The notes: generated by a model from the sequence alone, not told the origin. A stretch of 64,000 bases of DNA from Streptomyces tirandamycinicus (GCF_003097515.1 NZ_CP029188.1:2792501-2856500), one strand, 5' to 3'; positions 41,682 to 49,633 are shown, numbered from the stretch's first letter. A program made the numbers and translations.

Positions 41682-42533
41682 ATGGCCAACGCAGAGAGCG
41701 CGCAGCGCGCGGAGATCGGCGTCATCGGCGGCTCGGGGTTCTACTCCTTCCTGGAGAACGTGACCGAGGCCGAGATCACCACGCCGTACGGCAGCCCGAG
41801 TGATTCCCTGTTCTTCGGCGAGATCGCGGGACGGAAGGTCGCCTTCCTCCCCCGGCACGGCCGCAGCCACCGCCTCCCGCCACACCGCATCAACTACCGC
41901 GCCAACCTGTGGGCCCTGCGGTCGGTGGGCGTACGCCAGGTGCTCGGGCCGTGTGCGGTCGGCGGCCTGCGGCCGGAGTACGGCCCCGGAACCCTGCTCG
42001 TTCCCGACCAGTTGGTGGACCGGACCAAGTCCCGGGCCGACACCTACTTCGACGGCGAACCGCTGACGAACGGCCAAGTGCCGAACGTCGTCCATGTGTC
42101 CCTCGCCGACCCCTACTGCCCGGCGGGGCGGGCGGCCGCACTGGCCGCGGCGCGCGGACGCGACTGGGAGCCGGTCGACGGCGGAACTCTCGTGGTGGTC
42201 GAGGGTCCGCGCTTCGGCACCCGCGCCGAGTCCCGCTGGCATGCCGCCATGGGCTGGTCGGTGGTGGGCATGACCGGGCACCCCGAGGCCGCGCTCGCCC
42301 GTGAGCTTGAGCTCTGCTACACGTCCATGAACCTGGTGACGGATCTCGACGCCGGGGCGGAGAGCGGCGAGGGCGTCTCGCACGAGGAGGTACTGACGGT
42401 CTTCGCCGCGAACGTGGACAGGCTGAGGGACGTGCTGTTCGACGCGGTGGCGGGGTTGCCGGCGGGCGAGGAACGCGGCTGCCCCTGCAGGAACGCGCTG
42501 AACGGCTTGAAGACCGGCATAACACTGCCGTAG
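41682..42533 (+). CDS. mtnP: S-methyl-5'-thioadenosine phosphorylase
   Basis: The 283-residue PNP-superfamily enzyme would split MTA into adenine and methylthioribose-1-phosphate. It shows G-V-I-G-G-S-G-F-Y near residue 14, P-R-H-G-R-S-H near 55, Y-R-A-N near 70, E-G-P-R-F-x-T-R near 170 and G-M-T-x-x-P-E near 195. It has no ribosome site. TACTGT ends 7 bases before ATG at 41682, suggesting a leaderless message. Repeats at 41591 lie just upstream. Confidence 0.93.
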   Translation: MANAESAQRAEIGVIGGSGFYSFLENVTEAEITTPYGSPSDSLFFGEIAGRKVAFLPRHGRSHRLPPHRINYRANLWALRSVGVRQVLGPCAVGGLRPEYGPGTLLVPDQLVDRTKSRADTYFDGEPLTNGQVPNVVHVSLADPYCPAGRAAALAAARGRDWEPVDGGTLVVVEGPRFGTRAESRWHAAMGWSVVGMTGHPEAALARELELCYTSMNLVTDLDAGAESGEGVSHEEVLTVFAANVDRLRDVLFDAVAGLPAGEERGCPCRNALNGLKTGITLP

Positions 42534-42585
42534 CGCCGGGCGGGCCGCGCCGTACGACGAGAGAGGTGTGATCGGGGTCCGGCCC

Positions 42586-42648
42586 CTGCTTGATCTCGGT
42601 CCCGCCCTGCTTGATCTCAGTCCCGCCCTGCCCGATCGAGGTCGCCCC
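42586..42648. repeat. Three 21-bp tandem repeats
   Basis: CTGCTTGATCTCGGTCCCGC-type units begin at 42586, 42607 and 42628, and a partial fourth at 42649. They lie in the 291-bp gap after mtnP. GATC-A/T half-sites in each unit could pair into a terminator-like structure. No gene is seen in the gap. Confidence 0.7.
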
Positions 42649-42824
42649 CATGCCTGATCGAGGGCGCTCCCTGCCCCTGTCACCCGTGCGAGTGAGGAGC
42701 TTTTCCACAGTCCTCAAGCCGTCCACAGGCCGGAGCGGGCCGCCGCGAGAACGGGGATCGTGAGGGGCGTCGGGCGCACGTCGCCCGCTCCACGTTGCCG
42801 CGCACAGGACAGGCGGTCACCACC

Positions 42825-43628
42825 ATGGCGCTGCTCTCCACTCTCTCTTCCCCTGGACATGCATCCTCCGGGTTCTCGGGCTCCTGGAGGCCTCCTCGGC
42901 CCCCAGACACCGGCAGCCCTTCGGAGACCTGGCGTCAGGGTCTGCCCCCGGCGCCGGTGCCGGAGCCGTGCGGGGTACCCACCTTTGCTCCGCTGCTGCT
43001 GCCGGACGGACGGCGATGGCCGCGGACGCGGTTCAGAAGGGTGCTGCGGCGGAGACGGCGGGCACTCGCGGCGGGGCTGGCCGTCACCGCCGCCGCGCTG
43101 GCGGCCTGGTTGCCGCGAGTGCAACCGGGGCCGGACTCGCCACGCGTCCCGGCCGCGCTGCCGCAGCACGCTGCGCCCTCCCAGGGCCCGCCACATCAGG
43201 CCTCGGCACCGGCGGACCCGTCGAGCGGTGTCTCGCGGGAAGACGTCTCAGCGGGAAGCGCATCGGCGGGGGACCATTCCGCGGGCAGCGCCTCGGAGCG
43301 GCGTGCGGAGATCGTTTCCGCTCCGGTGCGCATCGCGGACGCCGAGACGGTCCGCTTGCTGGAGCCGGGCGACCGCGTGGATGTGATCGCGGCTCCCGGG
43401 GCGTCGTCGGGCGAGGCTTCCGGTCCAGGTACGGGCCCCGGCGTCCGGTCGCGCACGGGGCCCGACGCACGGATCGTCGTGACGGGCGCCCGCGTGGTGG
43501 AGGTGCCACGGGCCGCCGAGGGGTTCCAGGACGGCGGCGCGCTGATCGTCCTGGCCGTGCCGCGCCCCGTCGCCACGGCGCTGGCCGGAGCAGGAGCCAC
43601 CTCACGTCTGGCGGTGACCCTGTGCTGA
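42825..43628 (+). CDS. CpaB/SAF-domain-like membrane protein
   Basis: The 267-residue protein has an Arg-rich segment and one membrane helix (about residues 78-95). Its C-terminal half carries R-I-A-D-A-E-T-V-R-L-L-E-P-G-D-R-V-D-V, ending in the A-R-V-V-E-V-P and L-I-V-L-A-V-P segments of RcpC/CpaB. In Flp pilus systems this protein stabilises the outer assembly, but no other pilus gene is nearby, so its role here is open. ATG at 42825 is chosen; the ribosome site is weak. Confidence 0.75.
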   Translation: MALLSTLSSPGHASSGFSGSWRPPRPPDTGSPSETWRQGLPPAPVPEPCGVPTFAPLLLPDGRRWPRTRFRRVLRRRRRALAAGLAVTAAALAAWLPRVQPGPDSPRVPAALPQHAAPSQGPPHQASAPADPSSGVSREDVSAGSASAGDHSAGSASERRAEIVSAPVRIADAETVRLLEPGDRVDVIAAPGASSGEASGPGTGPGVRSRTGPDARIVVTGARVVEVPRAAEGFQDGGALIVLAVPRPVATALAGAGATSRLAVTLC

Positions 43629-43741
43629 GCCGCACCGGTCCGCCCGGATCACCACCGAGCCACACCGGTCCACCGGGCGTACTCATGAGCCGCGCCGGTC
43701 CGCCCCAAGCGTTCCTGGACCGCACCGGTCCACCCCGGTCG
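43629..43741. repeat. Five diverged CCGCACCGGTCCGCC repeats between convergent genes
   Basis: ACCGGT-centred units recur about every 20-40 bp after the CpaB-like stop. Each centre is a 6-bp palindrome. The array fills most of the gap before the convergent small-protein gene and may act in termination. Confidence 0.6.
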
Positions 43742-43770
43742 TCCCGTCAGCTCCCGGCACGGGGCCACCG

Positions 43771-43980
43771 TCAGAGGTGGTGCGGGGGTTTCTCGTCGAG
43801 GAAGCGGGCGAGGTCCGCGGCGCTGTCACCGCTCGCCGGAGGCCGCTCGCCCCACCCGCGGTCCGTATCGTCCGCGGACTGCTGGTCCAGCGGATCGTCG
43901 AAGATCAACCCGGGCTTCGGAAGGGGCTGCTGCCGGGGCTCCTCCGCATCGCGCGGTCCGGTGGTGGGGGCGGTGCTCAT
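43771..43980 (-). CDS. Small acidic protein
   Basis: The 69-residue protein starts M-S-T-A-P-T-T-G-P and is rich in Asp, Pro and Gln. It contains L-I-F-D-D-P-L-D-Q-Q-S-A-D-D-T-D-R-G-W-G and ends A-R-F-L-D-E-K-P-P-H. It looks like a conserved streptomycete small protein but I know no function. TACGCT ends 6 bases before the ATG and there is no ribosome site, so it may be leaderless. Confidence 0.7.
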   Translation of the reverse strand: MSTAPTTGPRDAEEPRQQPLPKPGLIFDDPLDQQSADDTDRGWGERPPASGDSAADLARFLDEKPPHHL

Positions 43981-44288
43981 GGAGCAAGCGTACGCCGGGG
44001 CCCACAGGCGCCTCGGTGGCCCGGTCCGGGCCTCCCCGGAGGAGCGGCAGGAGCGACCGGCGGACAGGACCCGGCTCTCGGACGGACGGGCCGGAAGGGT
44101 CGAACGGGTCGGACGGGCCGGACGGGCGGCGGGGAGATGCGCTCGGCCCCCGCGAAGGCCGGCTCCGCCGGCCGTCGGGCGAGACGGCGGTGTTCGGGCG
44201 GGCCGGTTCAAAGACGCCGGTCCATCCGGCACTCCCGCCACGATGCCGTGCGGGATGCGGATCCGGTGCCTTCTGCTGTGCTGGGTTC
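43981..44288. other. Divergent gene-free region before ltrA
   Basis: This 308-bp GC-rich stretch separates the small-protein gene from ltrA. I see no supported ORF. It must hold the ltrA promoter. Confidence 0.4.
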
Positions 44289-44530
44289 ATGACCTCCTCG
44301 ACCCCCTCGTCCGCCTCCCATGGGCATGCCGGCTTCCGGGCCCTGCGGCAGATGCGCGCCCGGCGCCGGGACGAGCCACATCGCTCGGCCACTCCGCTGG
44401 AGCTCTTCTTCGACCTGTGCTTCGTCGTCGCGGTGGGGCAGGCCGGGGTGCAGTTGGTGCACGCGATCGCGGAGAACCACGTCGCCGACGGCGTCGTCGG
44501 GTATCTGTACGTCTTCTTCGGCATCTGGTG
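44289..44530 (+). pseudogene. ltrA: 5' fragment of host ltrA (low temperature requirement A-like), cut by the element
   Basis: The first 80 codons of an LtrA-family membrane protein, with the family segment P-L-E-L-F-F-D-L-C-F-V-V-A-V and F-F-G-I-W. Translation reads through the element junction to P-N-G-A-T-C and stops at 44558. Joining base 44530 to 53739 gives exactly 1,236 bp with no stop before the natural end (411 residues) and restores G-I-W-W-A-W-M-N-F-T-W. LtrA function in Streptomyces is unknown. Confidence 0.9.
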
Positions 44531-44550
44531 CGCATGGCCTAACGGAGCAA
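44508..44550. other. attL
   Basis: Host ltrA sequence CTTCGGCATCT joins the core GGTG at 44527-44530, then the element arm CGCATGGCCTAACGG. That arm is the left half of an imperfect dyad whose other half lies at attR. Confidence 0.8.
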
Positions 44551-44595
44551 CATGTTAGCGCGGATCTCTGACCAGCACGGATGAACGCAACAAAG

Positions 44596-44637
44596 GGCCC
44601 CGCCAGCCTGCCCGGGGGATGGCAGACGGACGGGGCC
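44596..44637 (-). terminator. Terminator of the left-end operon
   Basis: GGCCCCG and CGGGGCC close a hairpin with further pairing inside, followed on the minus strand by TTTGTTG. It lies 50 bp after the DUF7848 gene. Confidence 0.65.
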
Positions 44638-44686
44638 GGTCCGACTCGCTGAACTGTCCTACTCGCCGTCGCTCAGCGGGTCGGGG

Positions 44687-44911
44687 CTACTCGGCGCGGG
44701 TCACGCGTGCATGGTCGGTCACGACTCTGCGGAAGACGTTGTGACCGGTCCTGCCGGTGTGGCCCAGACACCAGTCCTGCGCTGCCTCCTGCCGATCCTG
44801 CGGGCCGGATTGCTCGGCGCAGCCTGGTGCTGTGCAGAACGCTTCGAAGATCACCCCACCTTCCGGCACGTGCCGAATGGTGTGCGCAACGAACCGAAGA
44901 ACGGTACTCAT
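44687..44911 (-). CDS. DUF7848-like small protein
   Basis: The 74-residue protein begins M-S-T-V-L-R-F-V-A-H-T-I and has C-T-A-P-G-C, E-A-A-Q-D-W-C and H-T-G-R-T-G-H-N-V-F-R-R. This is the pattern of the DUF7848 proteins common in Streptomyces next to XRE regulators. GAGGTG lies 6 bases before the ATG. The start overlaps the upstream stop as ATGA. The function is unknown; Cys/His spacing suggests metal binding. Confidence 0.8.
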   Translation of the reverse strand: MSTVLRFVAHTIRHVPEGGVIFEAFCTAPGCAEQSGPQDRQEAAQDWCLGHTGRTGHNVFRRVVTDHARVTRAE

Positions 44912-45090
44912 GCCGGGCACCTCTCAGCGTGCCGGTACACGACTACGGGCGCGCCGGACGCTCTCTCGACGGCACCTCGGCGGCACGGCTCCAATTCGTT
45001 GATCGGCCGATTGCACGCAGGGCACGTCTGGCCAGCGGGGGCATACGTCACGTACTCACATTGGGTCGCGTCAGTGTCATTGGTGGCCAT
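44908..45090 (-). CDS. Small Cys-rich (zinc-ribbon-like) protein
   Basis: The 60-residue protein contains C-P-A-C-N-R-P-I and two more Cys, a compact zinc-ribbon pattern. It is coupled by 4 bp to the DUF7848 gene and is divergent from the XRE regulator, with which it shares a repeat-bearing promoter region. No function is known. Confidence 0.75.
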   Translation of the reverse strand: MATNDTDATQCEYVTYAPAGQTCPACNRPINELEPCRRGAVERASGAPVVVYRHAERCPA

Positions 45091-45150
45091 CGGTTCGCCG
45101 TCCCCTCGAATCGCTTGCGCTGATCGTCGGCCCTGAGACGGACGCTCACT

Positions 45151-45221
45151 AGGGGCAGCGATAGGGGCAAGTCACAGCACACGGCCGCCAGTTGCTGTCA
45201 AGGGGCAGCGCTAGGGGCAAG
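45151..45221. promoter_or_regulatory. 21-bp direct repeats in the divergent XRE promoter region
   Basis: AGGGGCAGCGMTAGGGGCAA occurs at 45151-45171 and 45201-45221 (one mismatch, 50-bp spacing). Each copy holds two GGGGCA elements 12 bp apart. The second copy ends 8 bp before the XRE start codon. The repeats are likely operators for the XRE protein itself. Confidence 0.65.
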
Positions 45222-45229
45222 ATGGACCC

Positions 45230-46336
45230 ATGGCCATCGGTGCTCTGATCAAAGATCTACGCGAGGCACAAGGCTGGTCGCAGGGGCGACTAGCAGACGA
45301 GATCAACGCTGCATTCGGGACGGGGCTCAACCGGGAGTACGTGAGCCGCTGGGAGCGTTCCAAGGTGGCACCGGGGAACTTCTACCTCCGGTGTCTCTCG
45401 GCCGTCCTAGACGTGCCCCTAGCGGTTCTAGAGGGTGAAGTGAAGCGACGTACGTTCCTGTCCGATGTGGCCGCGACCGCCATAGCGCCCGTGGTCGCCT
45501 CCGATCTGATCAGCGCCGGATTCGCTGCCAGGCTGCGCGGTGGCCCGTCCGTCGAGGACTGGGAAGGGAAACTAGCCAACTACGGCACGGAGTACATGAG
45601 CCTTGGCGCTGCCGACATTCAGCGCAGAGTGTCCGGCGAACTGGTCGTAGTACAGCAGCAACTCGAAGAGCCCCGGCTATGGTCCGTGGCTGCGCGACTC
45701 ATGACCCTTTACGCAAAGACGTTTCCCGGCTCCGATGGTGCCAAGGCTGTGAATTGGTACCGACTCGCCGCTGAGTCCGCCGACCAATCCGGCGACGATC
45801 AGGCACGCGTGTGGGTCCGTGGTCGAGCGGCTATCGCGCTGGGATACGAGGGAGCATCGCTCGGTGTTGCGGACATGTTCGCCGATCAGGCCATGGCCAT
45901 CAGCGACAAACCATCCTTGGGGCTCTTGAATGCCGTGATGGGTAAGGCTCACGCAGCAGCGATTCGGGGAGATTTGAAGACAGCGTGCCGGCTGATGGAT
46001 GACGGGCGCCGGATCTTCGACAGCGCCGGATCGCATGAGCAGAACTCGGACTATGCCGTCCCCTGGTGGCGCATGAATGTCTTCATTTCGCTACTGGCCG
46101 CACGACTTGGGGACGAGACAACGGCAGTGACAGCGCAAGAGGCGGCACGGCGCGAACTACCCGACTCGCTGCCGAGATTCGCGACTCACCTTGAAATGCA
46201 CCGAGGGCTAATGCTTGCCCGCTCCGGTGACAAGCAAGGCGGCACGGCCTACGCACGGGCTGCTCTTGACGCTCTACCCCCGGAGAAACACTCGCTGACT
46301 CTGCGGCTCCTCATGGCAGAGGTGGACCAGTCCTAG
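45230..46336 (+). CDS. XRE-family regulator with TPR-like C-terminal region
   Basis: The 368-residue protein has an N-terminal helix-turn-helix: L-R-E-A-Q-G-W-S-Q-G-R-L-A-D-E, then Y-V-S-R-W-E-R near residue 42. About 280 residues of helical, TPR-like repeats follow (for example M-T-L-Y-A-K-T-F and Y-A-R-A-A-L-D-A-L-P). It is the only gene of the element on the + strand. It is the best candidate for the master switch between dormancy and excision, perhaps sensing a peptide or helper-phage protein through the TPR region. Confidence 0.85.
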   Translation: MAIGALIKDLREAQGWSQGRLADEINAAFGTGLNREYVSRWERSKVAPGNFYLRCLSAVLDVPLAVLEGEVKRRTFLSDVAATAIAPVVASDLISAGFAARLRGGPSVEDWEGKLANYGTEYMSLGAADIQRRVSGELVVVQQQLEEPRLWSVAARLMTLYAKTFPGSDGAKAVNWYRLAAESADQSGDDQARVWVRGRAAIALGYEGASLGVADMFADQAMAISDKPSLGLLNAVMGKAHAAAIRGDLKTACRLMDDGRRIFDSAGSHEQNSDYAVPWWRMNVFISLLAARLGDETTAVTAQEAARRELPDSLPRFATHLEMHRGLMLARSGDKQGGTAYARAALDALPPEKHSLTLRLLMAEVDQS

Positions 46337-46350
46337 CCACCTGAATACAG

Positions 46351-46398
46351 AAGTCCCGTTTAGAACCTGGAGCGCTTACCAAGCCCTAAACGGGACTT
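46351..46398. terminator. Bidirectional terminator with 13-bp perfect stem
   Basis: AAGTCCCGTTTAG pairs exactly with CTAAACGGGACTT across a 22-base loop. It separates the convergent XRE gene and the secreted-protein gene. Confidence 0.85.
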
Positions 46399-46464
46399 CA
46401 GTTGTCGGCAGCTGTCACTGTGCCGTTACAAGGGGCATGGCAGCTGACTTCTCGAAGCACGCGC

Positions 46465-46791
46465 CTAGAATTTTACGTGGCGCTTACAGAAATCAGCTGT
46501 CTTTTGTAGGTCAGGGGTCCTCTCGGGATCGGACAGGGTGTACCAAGTGTTCAAGAAACCTTCGCAGTAAACGCGCCATGCTGAAGGTTCCTTTTGCGGC
46601 TTCTTCTTCGGAACATGGAGCTTATAGACGCACTTACCTTTCATCCACTTGTACCCTTTAGGGCATTGCTGAGTGGGAGTAATAGCGTCGCCAATTTCAA
46701 CGGGCGATGCACTCGCCGTGACTGCACTACCGCCGACTGCAAGTAGTGCAGATATAACCACGCCAAGGGCGGATTTGAGGAGCCTGGACAT
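46465..46791 (-). CDS. Small secreted Cys-containing protein
   Basis: The 108-residue protein has a clear signal peptide (K-S-A-L-G-V-V-I-S-A-L-L-A-V-G, cleavage near A-S-A-S). The mature part of about 80 residues is basic, with four Cys, C-P-K-G-Y-K-W-M-K-G-K-C and a K-K-K-P-Q-K stretch. ATG at 46791 follows GGAGGGAC. This is one of the most AT-rich genes in the window. It could alter the cell surface or block other phages (a superinfection-exclusion role is a guess). Confidence 0.75.
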   Translation of the reverse strand: MSRLLKSALGVVISALLAVGGSAVTASASPVEIGDAITPTQQCPKGYKWMKGKCVYKLHVPKKKPQKEPSAWRVYCEGFLNTWYTLSDPERTPDLQKTADFCKRHVKF

Positions 46792-47042
46792 AGTCCCTCC
46801 ATGACCGAACGATGATGGTGGGTTCAGGCAGAACTGCCTCACATAGCTATCCTAGCGAACGCGTCCGTGGCTGGCACGCCGAGGTGTCCGGCAGAGAGTA
46901 ATTGAATCCCCGACCACTCGAACCGCGTCACGCTAATTTGTTCCTCATGTTGCAGCGTCACATCAGGGTCTTTGGGCTGGGTGCTCCTGCCAGCGCCGTC
47001 GCTGGTTTCCCGGGGCGGGTCGAACTGGCGGCTCTTGTTGCG

Positions 47043-47183
47043 CTAAGCGCTCTTAGAGGCAGCAGACGAGCGCCTGCGGGCTGCCTCGCGTATCCACTCA
47101 GCGATTGTCTGGCCAGCCTCTCGCGCTGCCTGCTGAATCTCGGCGAACTGGTCGTCATGGACTCTGACTCTGATTCGCTTCAT
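47043..47183 (-). CDS. Short ribbon-helix-helix protein
   Basis: The 46-residue protein M-K-R-I-R-V-R-V-H-D-D-Q-F-A-E-I followed by A-G-Q-T-I-A-E-W-I-R-E-A is a minimal ribbon-helix-helix (CopG/Arc-type) DNA-binding fold. Its start overlaps the upstream gene stop by 4 bp. It may regulate the element or act as a directionality factor. Confidence 0.7.
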   Translation of the reverse strand: MKRIRVRVHDDQFAEIQQAAREAGQTIAEWIREAARRRSSAASKSA

Positions 47184-47425
47184 GCTCGGACTCCGATCAG
47201 CGGGGGTAGAGGCACCAGGGTGATTCCCTCCGGGCCTATCTCGACTTGTGTCTGAATCATTCCGCCGGGGTGGCCAGCATCGCGCAGTGATCGCGCCTGG
47301 TTGCATGCGCCGTAGTAGTGAGTCAGGGCAGCGCGGAGAATCGCATTCGCCGACTCACCGGACGCCATAAGACTCTCTAGGCGTGCGGCCTGGTCGTCAT
47401 CGAGCCTCACAGTAACTTGCCTCAC
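47180..47425 (-). CDS. Ribbon-helix-helix protein
   Basis: The 81-residue protein begins V-R-Q-V-T-V-R-L-D-D-D-Q-A-A-R-L and continues E-S-A-N-A-I-L-R-A-A-L-T-H-Y, a CopG-type ribbon-helix-helix. A beta-rich tail follows with V-E-I-G-P-E-G-I-T-L-V-P-L. GTG start overlaps the upstream stop as GTGA, and its stop overlaps the next gene. Confidence 0.75.
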   Translation of the reverse strand: MRQVTVRLDDDQAARLESLMASGESANAILRAALTHYYGACNQARSLRDAGHPGGMIQTQVEIGPEGITLVPLPPLIGVRA

Positions 47426-47607
47426 TGGTCCACCCGCCTTAGCGGCGTGCCATTGTGAATCACACCGTTCTCGTCCTCATAGAAGTGATTCATGGCAAGG
47501 ATTCGGGACCGTAGATCAGTGACACGTTCGGCGTGTGGGTTCTGCTCCTGCGGAATATCCGCCTTGCGTGCTGCTGCTCTGCGTCGACTCTGACTCACAC
47601 AGGCCAC
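47422..47607 (-). CDS. Small basic hypothetical protein
   Basis: The 61-residue protein starts M-A-C-V-S-Q-S-R-R-R-A-A-A-R-K and ends F-Y-E-D-E-N-G-V-I-H-N-G-T. It overlaps the TerS-like gene by 13 bp and the RHH gene by 4 bp, so it is probably expressed by coupled translation. It is not recognised. Confidence 0.6.
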   Translation of the reverse strand: MACVSQSRRRAAARKADIPQEQNPHAERVTDLRSRILAMNHFYEDENGVIHNGTPLRRVDQ

Positions 47608-47939
47608 CCGGACAGCGCATAACCGGCGGCAGACAGCGAACCAGGAGTCAGTAGAAGGGTCTCGGAAATGCGGCGAACCTCAGTTAGCTGAGCAGCGTTG
47701 ACATTCGTTCCCAGTGATTCAAGCTCGACCAGTAGAGCGACCATGCCAATACAGGCGTCATCCCATAGCGTCGCGCTGGGACCCCGCCATAGCGACGACC
47801 AGCGAGAGAGCATGTCATCAGACCAGGATTCCGCGCGGGCGGGCGGCATGGGTACGGGCAGAGTGCATTCAGCGGGTAGGGTTGTCCGGCGCTGGCCAGG
47901 GATAGAACGGCCCCTGCGTAGGTTCTCGATATTGGCCAC
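47595..47939 (-). CDS. Phage terminase small subunit-like protein
   Basis: The 114-residue protein has the layout of actinophage small terminase proteins: a basic start, then L-P-V-P-M-P, then W-S-S-L-W-R-G-P-S-A-T-L-W-D-D-A, a helix, and an ending E-V-R-R-I-S-E-T-L-L-L-T-P-G-S-L. Such proteins choose DNA for packaging. No large terminase is present. A lone small subunit is a hallmark of phage satellites that redirect helper packaging. GTG at 47939 has GGAGGTAA upstream. The family call rests on pattern only. Confidence 0.5.
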   Translation of the reverse strand: MANIENLRRGRSIPGQRRTTLPAECTLPVPMPPARAESWSDDMLSRWSSLWRGPSATLWDDACIGMVALLVELESLGTNVNAAQLTEVRRISETLLLTPGSLSAAGYALSGWPV

Positions 47940-48155
47940 GGTATGTTACCTCCATTGGTTACAGAATGATTGCGGAAACGGGTTTTGAATACGCTCCGTA
48001 TTTTCCCCCGAGAGCACCTGGCAGAGCCCTCCCCCGCGTTCGGGGTCCCCTGGTCAGTAGGGGTCCACCCCCTCCCCCCTTGTCACTCAATGTGATGTCA
48101 TGGCGGAAGTAAGGGGTCGCCTCAGTGAAATGTCGAGCCGACCACCTACGATGTG

Positions 48156-48302
48156 CTACTCGCTAAGCCAGCGCCGCCACTTCATATCCCAGTCGTCTTC
48201 CCACGAGATGGGCTCACCGTTGTACAGCGCTGCCGCTCTTTCGCTGGTGCTCATCTCGGCCCACTCCATCTGCGTAATGCCGGGCGGCGGGTAGTCAGTC
48301 AT
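48156..48302 (-). CDS. Very small acidic Trp-rich protein (48 aa)
   Basis: It begins M-T-D-Y-P-P-P-G-I-T-Q-M-E-W-A-E-M and ends W-E-D-D-W-D-M-K-W-R-R-W-L-S-E. AGGAAA lies 10 bases before the ATG. The strong acidic and Trp bias and the gene order support a real gene. It resembles tiny phage proteins of unknown role. Confidence 0.6.
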   Translation of the reverse strand: MTDYPPPGITQMEWAEMSTSERAAALYNGEPISWEDDWDMKWRRWLSE

Positions 48303-48384
48303 CGGGCGGGTTTCCTTTCGGTCTGTGACACGCAGGCAGGGGCCCGGGATGGGACCCCCACCTACGAAAAATGGGATGTGTGCG

Positions 48385-49113
48385 CTACGCGCTGATGATC
48401 TCGACGCCGGGAGCGTTCACGGAACCGACCAGCGCAGCAGCCTGCGACTTGCGAAGCTCGATCACCTGCCCGCTGGGAGTGCGCACGCTCACAAGTGGGT
48501 CAGCGATGAACGGCGCATCGTAGGAACGCAGCACGTCCCGGATCTCTGCGATCGGCTCACGCTCATTCGAGGAAAGTCCGTTGGCCAGCGCAGGGGTTGA
48601 GCCATCCTCGCTGTAGTCGGACGGGTGGTCGCTCTGCCAATTGCGGACCCAGCGAACACGGTTGGCTGCTCCGCCGAATGTGTCCCTCGCAGCGAGGTAG
48701 GCCCGGTAGGCATCCTCAGCGGCCTGAGCGGCGTTCTGGAGCCCGGTCACAGCATCAGCCTCGAACGTGTGGGCAATTCCCTTGAACGCGCGCCTAGCGG
48801 CAGTCTCAGCGCTTCGCAGGTTTTCGGCGAGGACTTGATGAATGCCGACCACGCGGGGGCGGTTTTCGCGGGCAGCAGCAACGGCGGACACACCCTTAAA
48901 TGCATCCTTGCCAGCGCGGGTAGCGTCGACCGCTAGGCGAATATCCTTGGCCTCAGCGATATCACGCCAGTTGTGCGTAAGGAGGTCCGCCCACTCCTCT
49001 TCGAAGTCCATAAGCGCGTCGTAGGCGGTATCACGTGCCTTGACGGCATCTGCTACGTCGGCGGGTAGCGCATCGGCGGGCGGGTAGTTGTAAACGGTGA
49101 TGTCAGCGAACAT
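48385..49113 (-). CDS. Uncharacterised helical protein of the element
   Basis: The 242-residue acidic, Ala-rich protein has long predicted helices over residues 18-140 (for example D-F-E-E-E-W-A-D-L-L and L-R-S-A-E-T-A-A-R-R-A). A shorter beta-rich end contains P-L-V-S-V-R-T-P-S-G-Q-V-I-E-L-R. This resembles small phage structural or head-completion-type proteins, but no family is recognised. ATG at 49113 follows GAGGAG by 8 bases. It is the largest unknown gene of the element. Confidence 0.75.
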   Translation of the reverse strand: MFADITVYNYPPADALPADVADAVKARDTAYDALMDFEEEWADLLTHNWRDIAEAKDIRLAVDATRAGKDAFKGVSAVAAARENRPRVVGIHQVLAENLRSAETAARRAFKGIAHTFEADAVTGLQNAAQAAEDAYRAYLAARDTFGGAANRVRWVRNWQSDHPSDYSEDGSTPALANGLSSNEREPIAEIRDVLRSYDAPFIADPLVSVRTPSGQVIELRKSQAAALVGSVNAPGVEIISA

Positions 49114-49115
49114 GG

Positions 49116-49409
49116 TCAATTCTCCTCAGTGTTGAAATCGTCGCGCAGGGCAATGCCGGTGAACCAATGCCCACGCGGGTTGCGGTAGTGCTTTCGCGGG
49201 AAGCCATTGACAGCGACCCAGCGGGTTATGTCGCCATAGGACAGATACACGCCCCGGCGCCTGGCAGCCTGCGCGAACACCCAGCAGATGAGACCCGTTG
49301 GTTCCAGACCCAAAGGCTCAGCGCGGGCGACCTCATGGAATATCTCGCGCATGACGGGTTCTAAGTCCGGCGACTCAGGCATCATTCGGGGTAGACGTTG
49401 GACGCTCAT
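49116..49409 (-). CDS. Hypothetical protein, winged-helix-like
   Basis: The 97-residue protein has L-I-C-W-V-F-A-Q-A-A-R-R-R-G-V-Y-L followed by D-I-T-R-W-V-A-V-N-G-F, a pattern suggesting a small DNA-binding fold. It overlaps the upstream gene by 4 bp and stops 2 bp before the next start. The following two genes share the A-L-A/R-A-V-G-V-type helix pattern, so these may be related small regulators. Confidence 0.6.
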   Translation of the reverse strand: MSVQRLPRMMPESPDLEPVMREIFHEVARAEPLGLEPTGLICWVFAQAARRRGVYLSYGDITRWVAVNGFPRKHYRNPRGHWFTGIALRDDFNTEEN

Positions 49410-49633
49410 CGGGCAATTCCTATGTTCTCGACGAAGTAGAAACCCTCACTCTCGCGTTTGTGGTAAGTCACGCCTACGGCCCGGAGGGCATCCTTGATCA
49501 TTCGATAGCTAACGCCGTAGTTCAGGCCCATATGCGCCAGGGCAGCGGAACGGATATCCGACAGTGGAGTATGGGCCCCGGGCTCTGGAACGAGGACAAA
49601 AGCGAGCGCGCGGTGAAACTCAGCCTTGGTCAC
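49406..49633 (-). CDS. Hypothetical small protein
   Basis: The 75-residue protein begins V-T-K-A-E-F-H-R-A-L-A-F-V-L and contains Y-R-M-I-K-D-A-L-R-A-V-G-V-T-Y-H-K-R, plausibly a DNA-binding helix pair. GTG at 49633 is supported by AGGAGGGACCCA just before it. The frame opens 141 bp earlier without a better site. Confidence 0.65.
   Translation of the reverse strand: MTKAEFHRALAFVLVPEPGAHTPLSDIRSAALAHMGLNYGVSYRMIKDALRAVGVTYHKRESEGFYFVENIGIAR

Noticed and set aside
46895..46935. A T-arm-like GAATCCCCGACC sequence suggesting a tRNA fragment
   Set aside because: No acceptor or anticodon stem can be formed around it.
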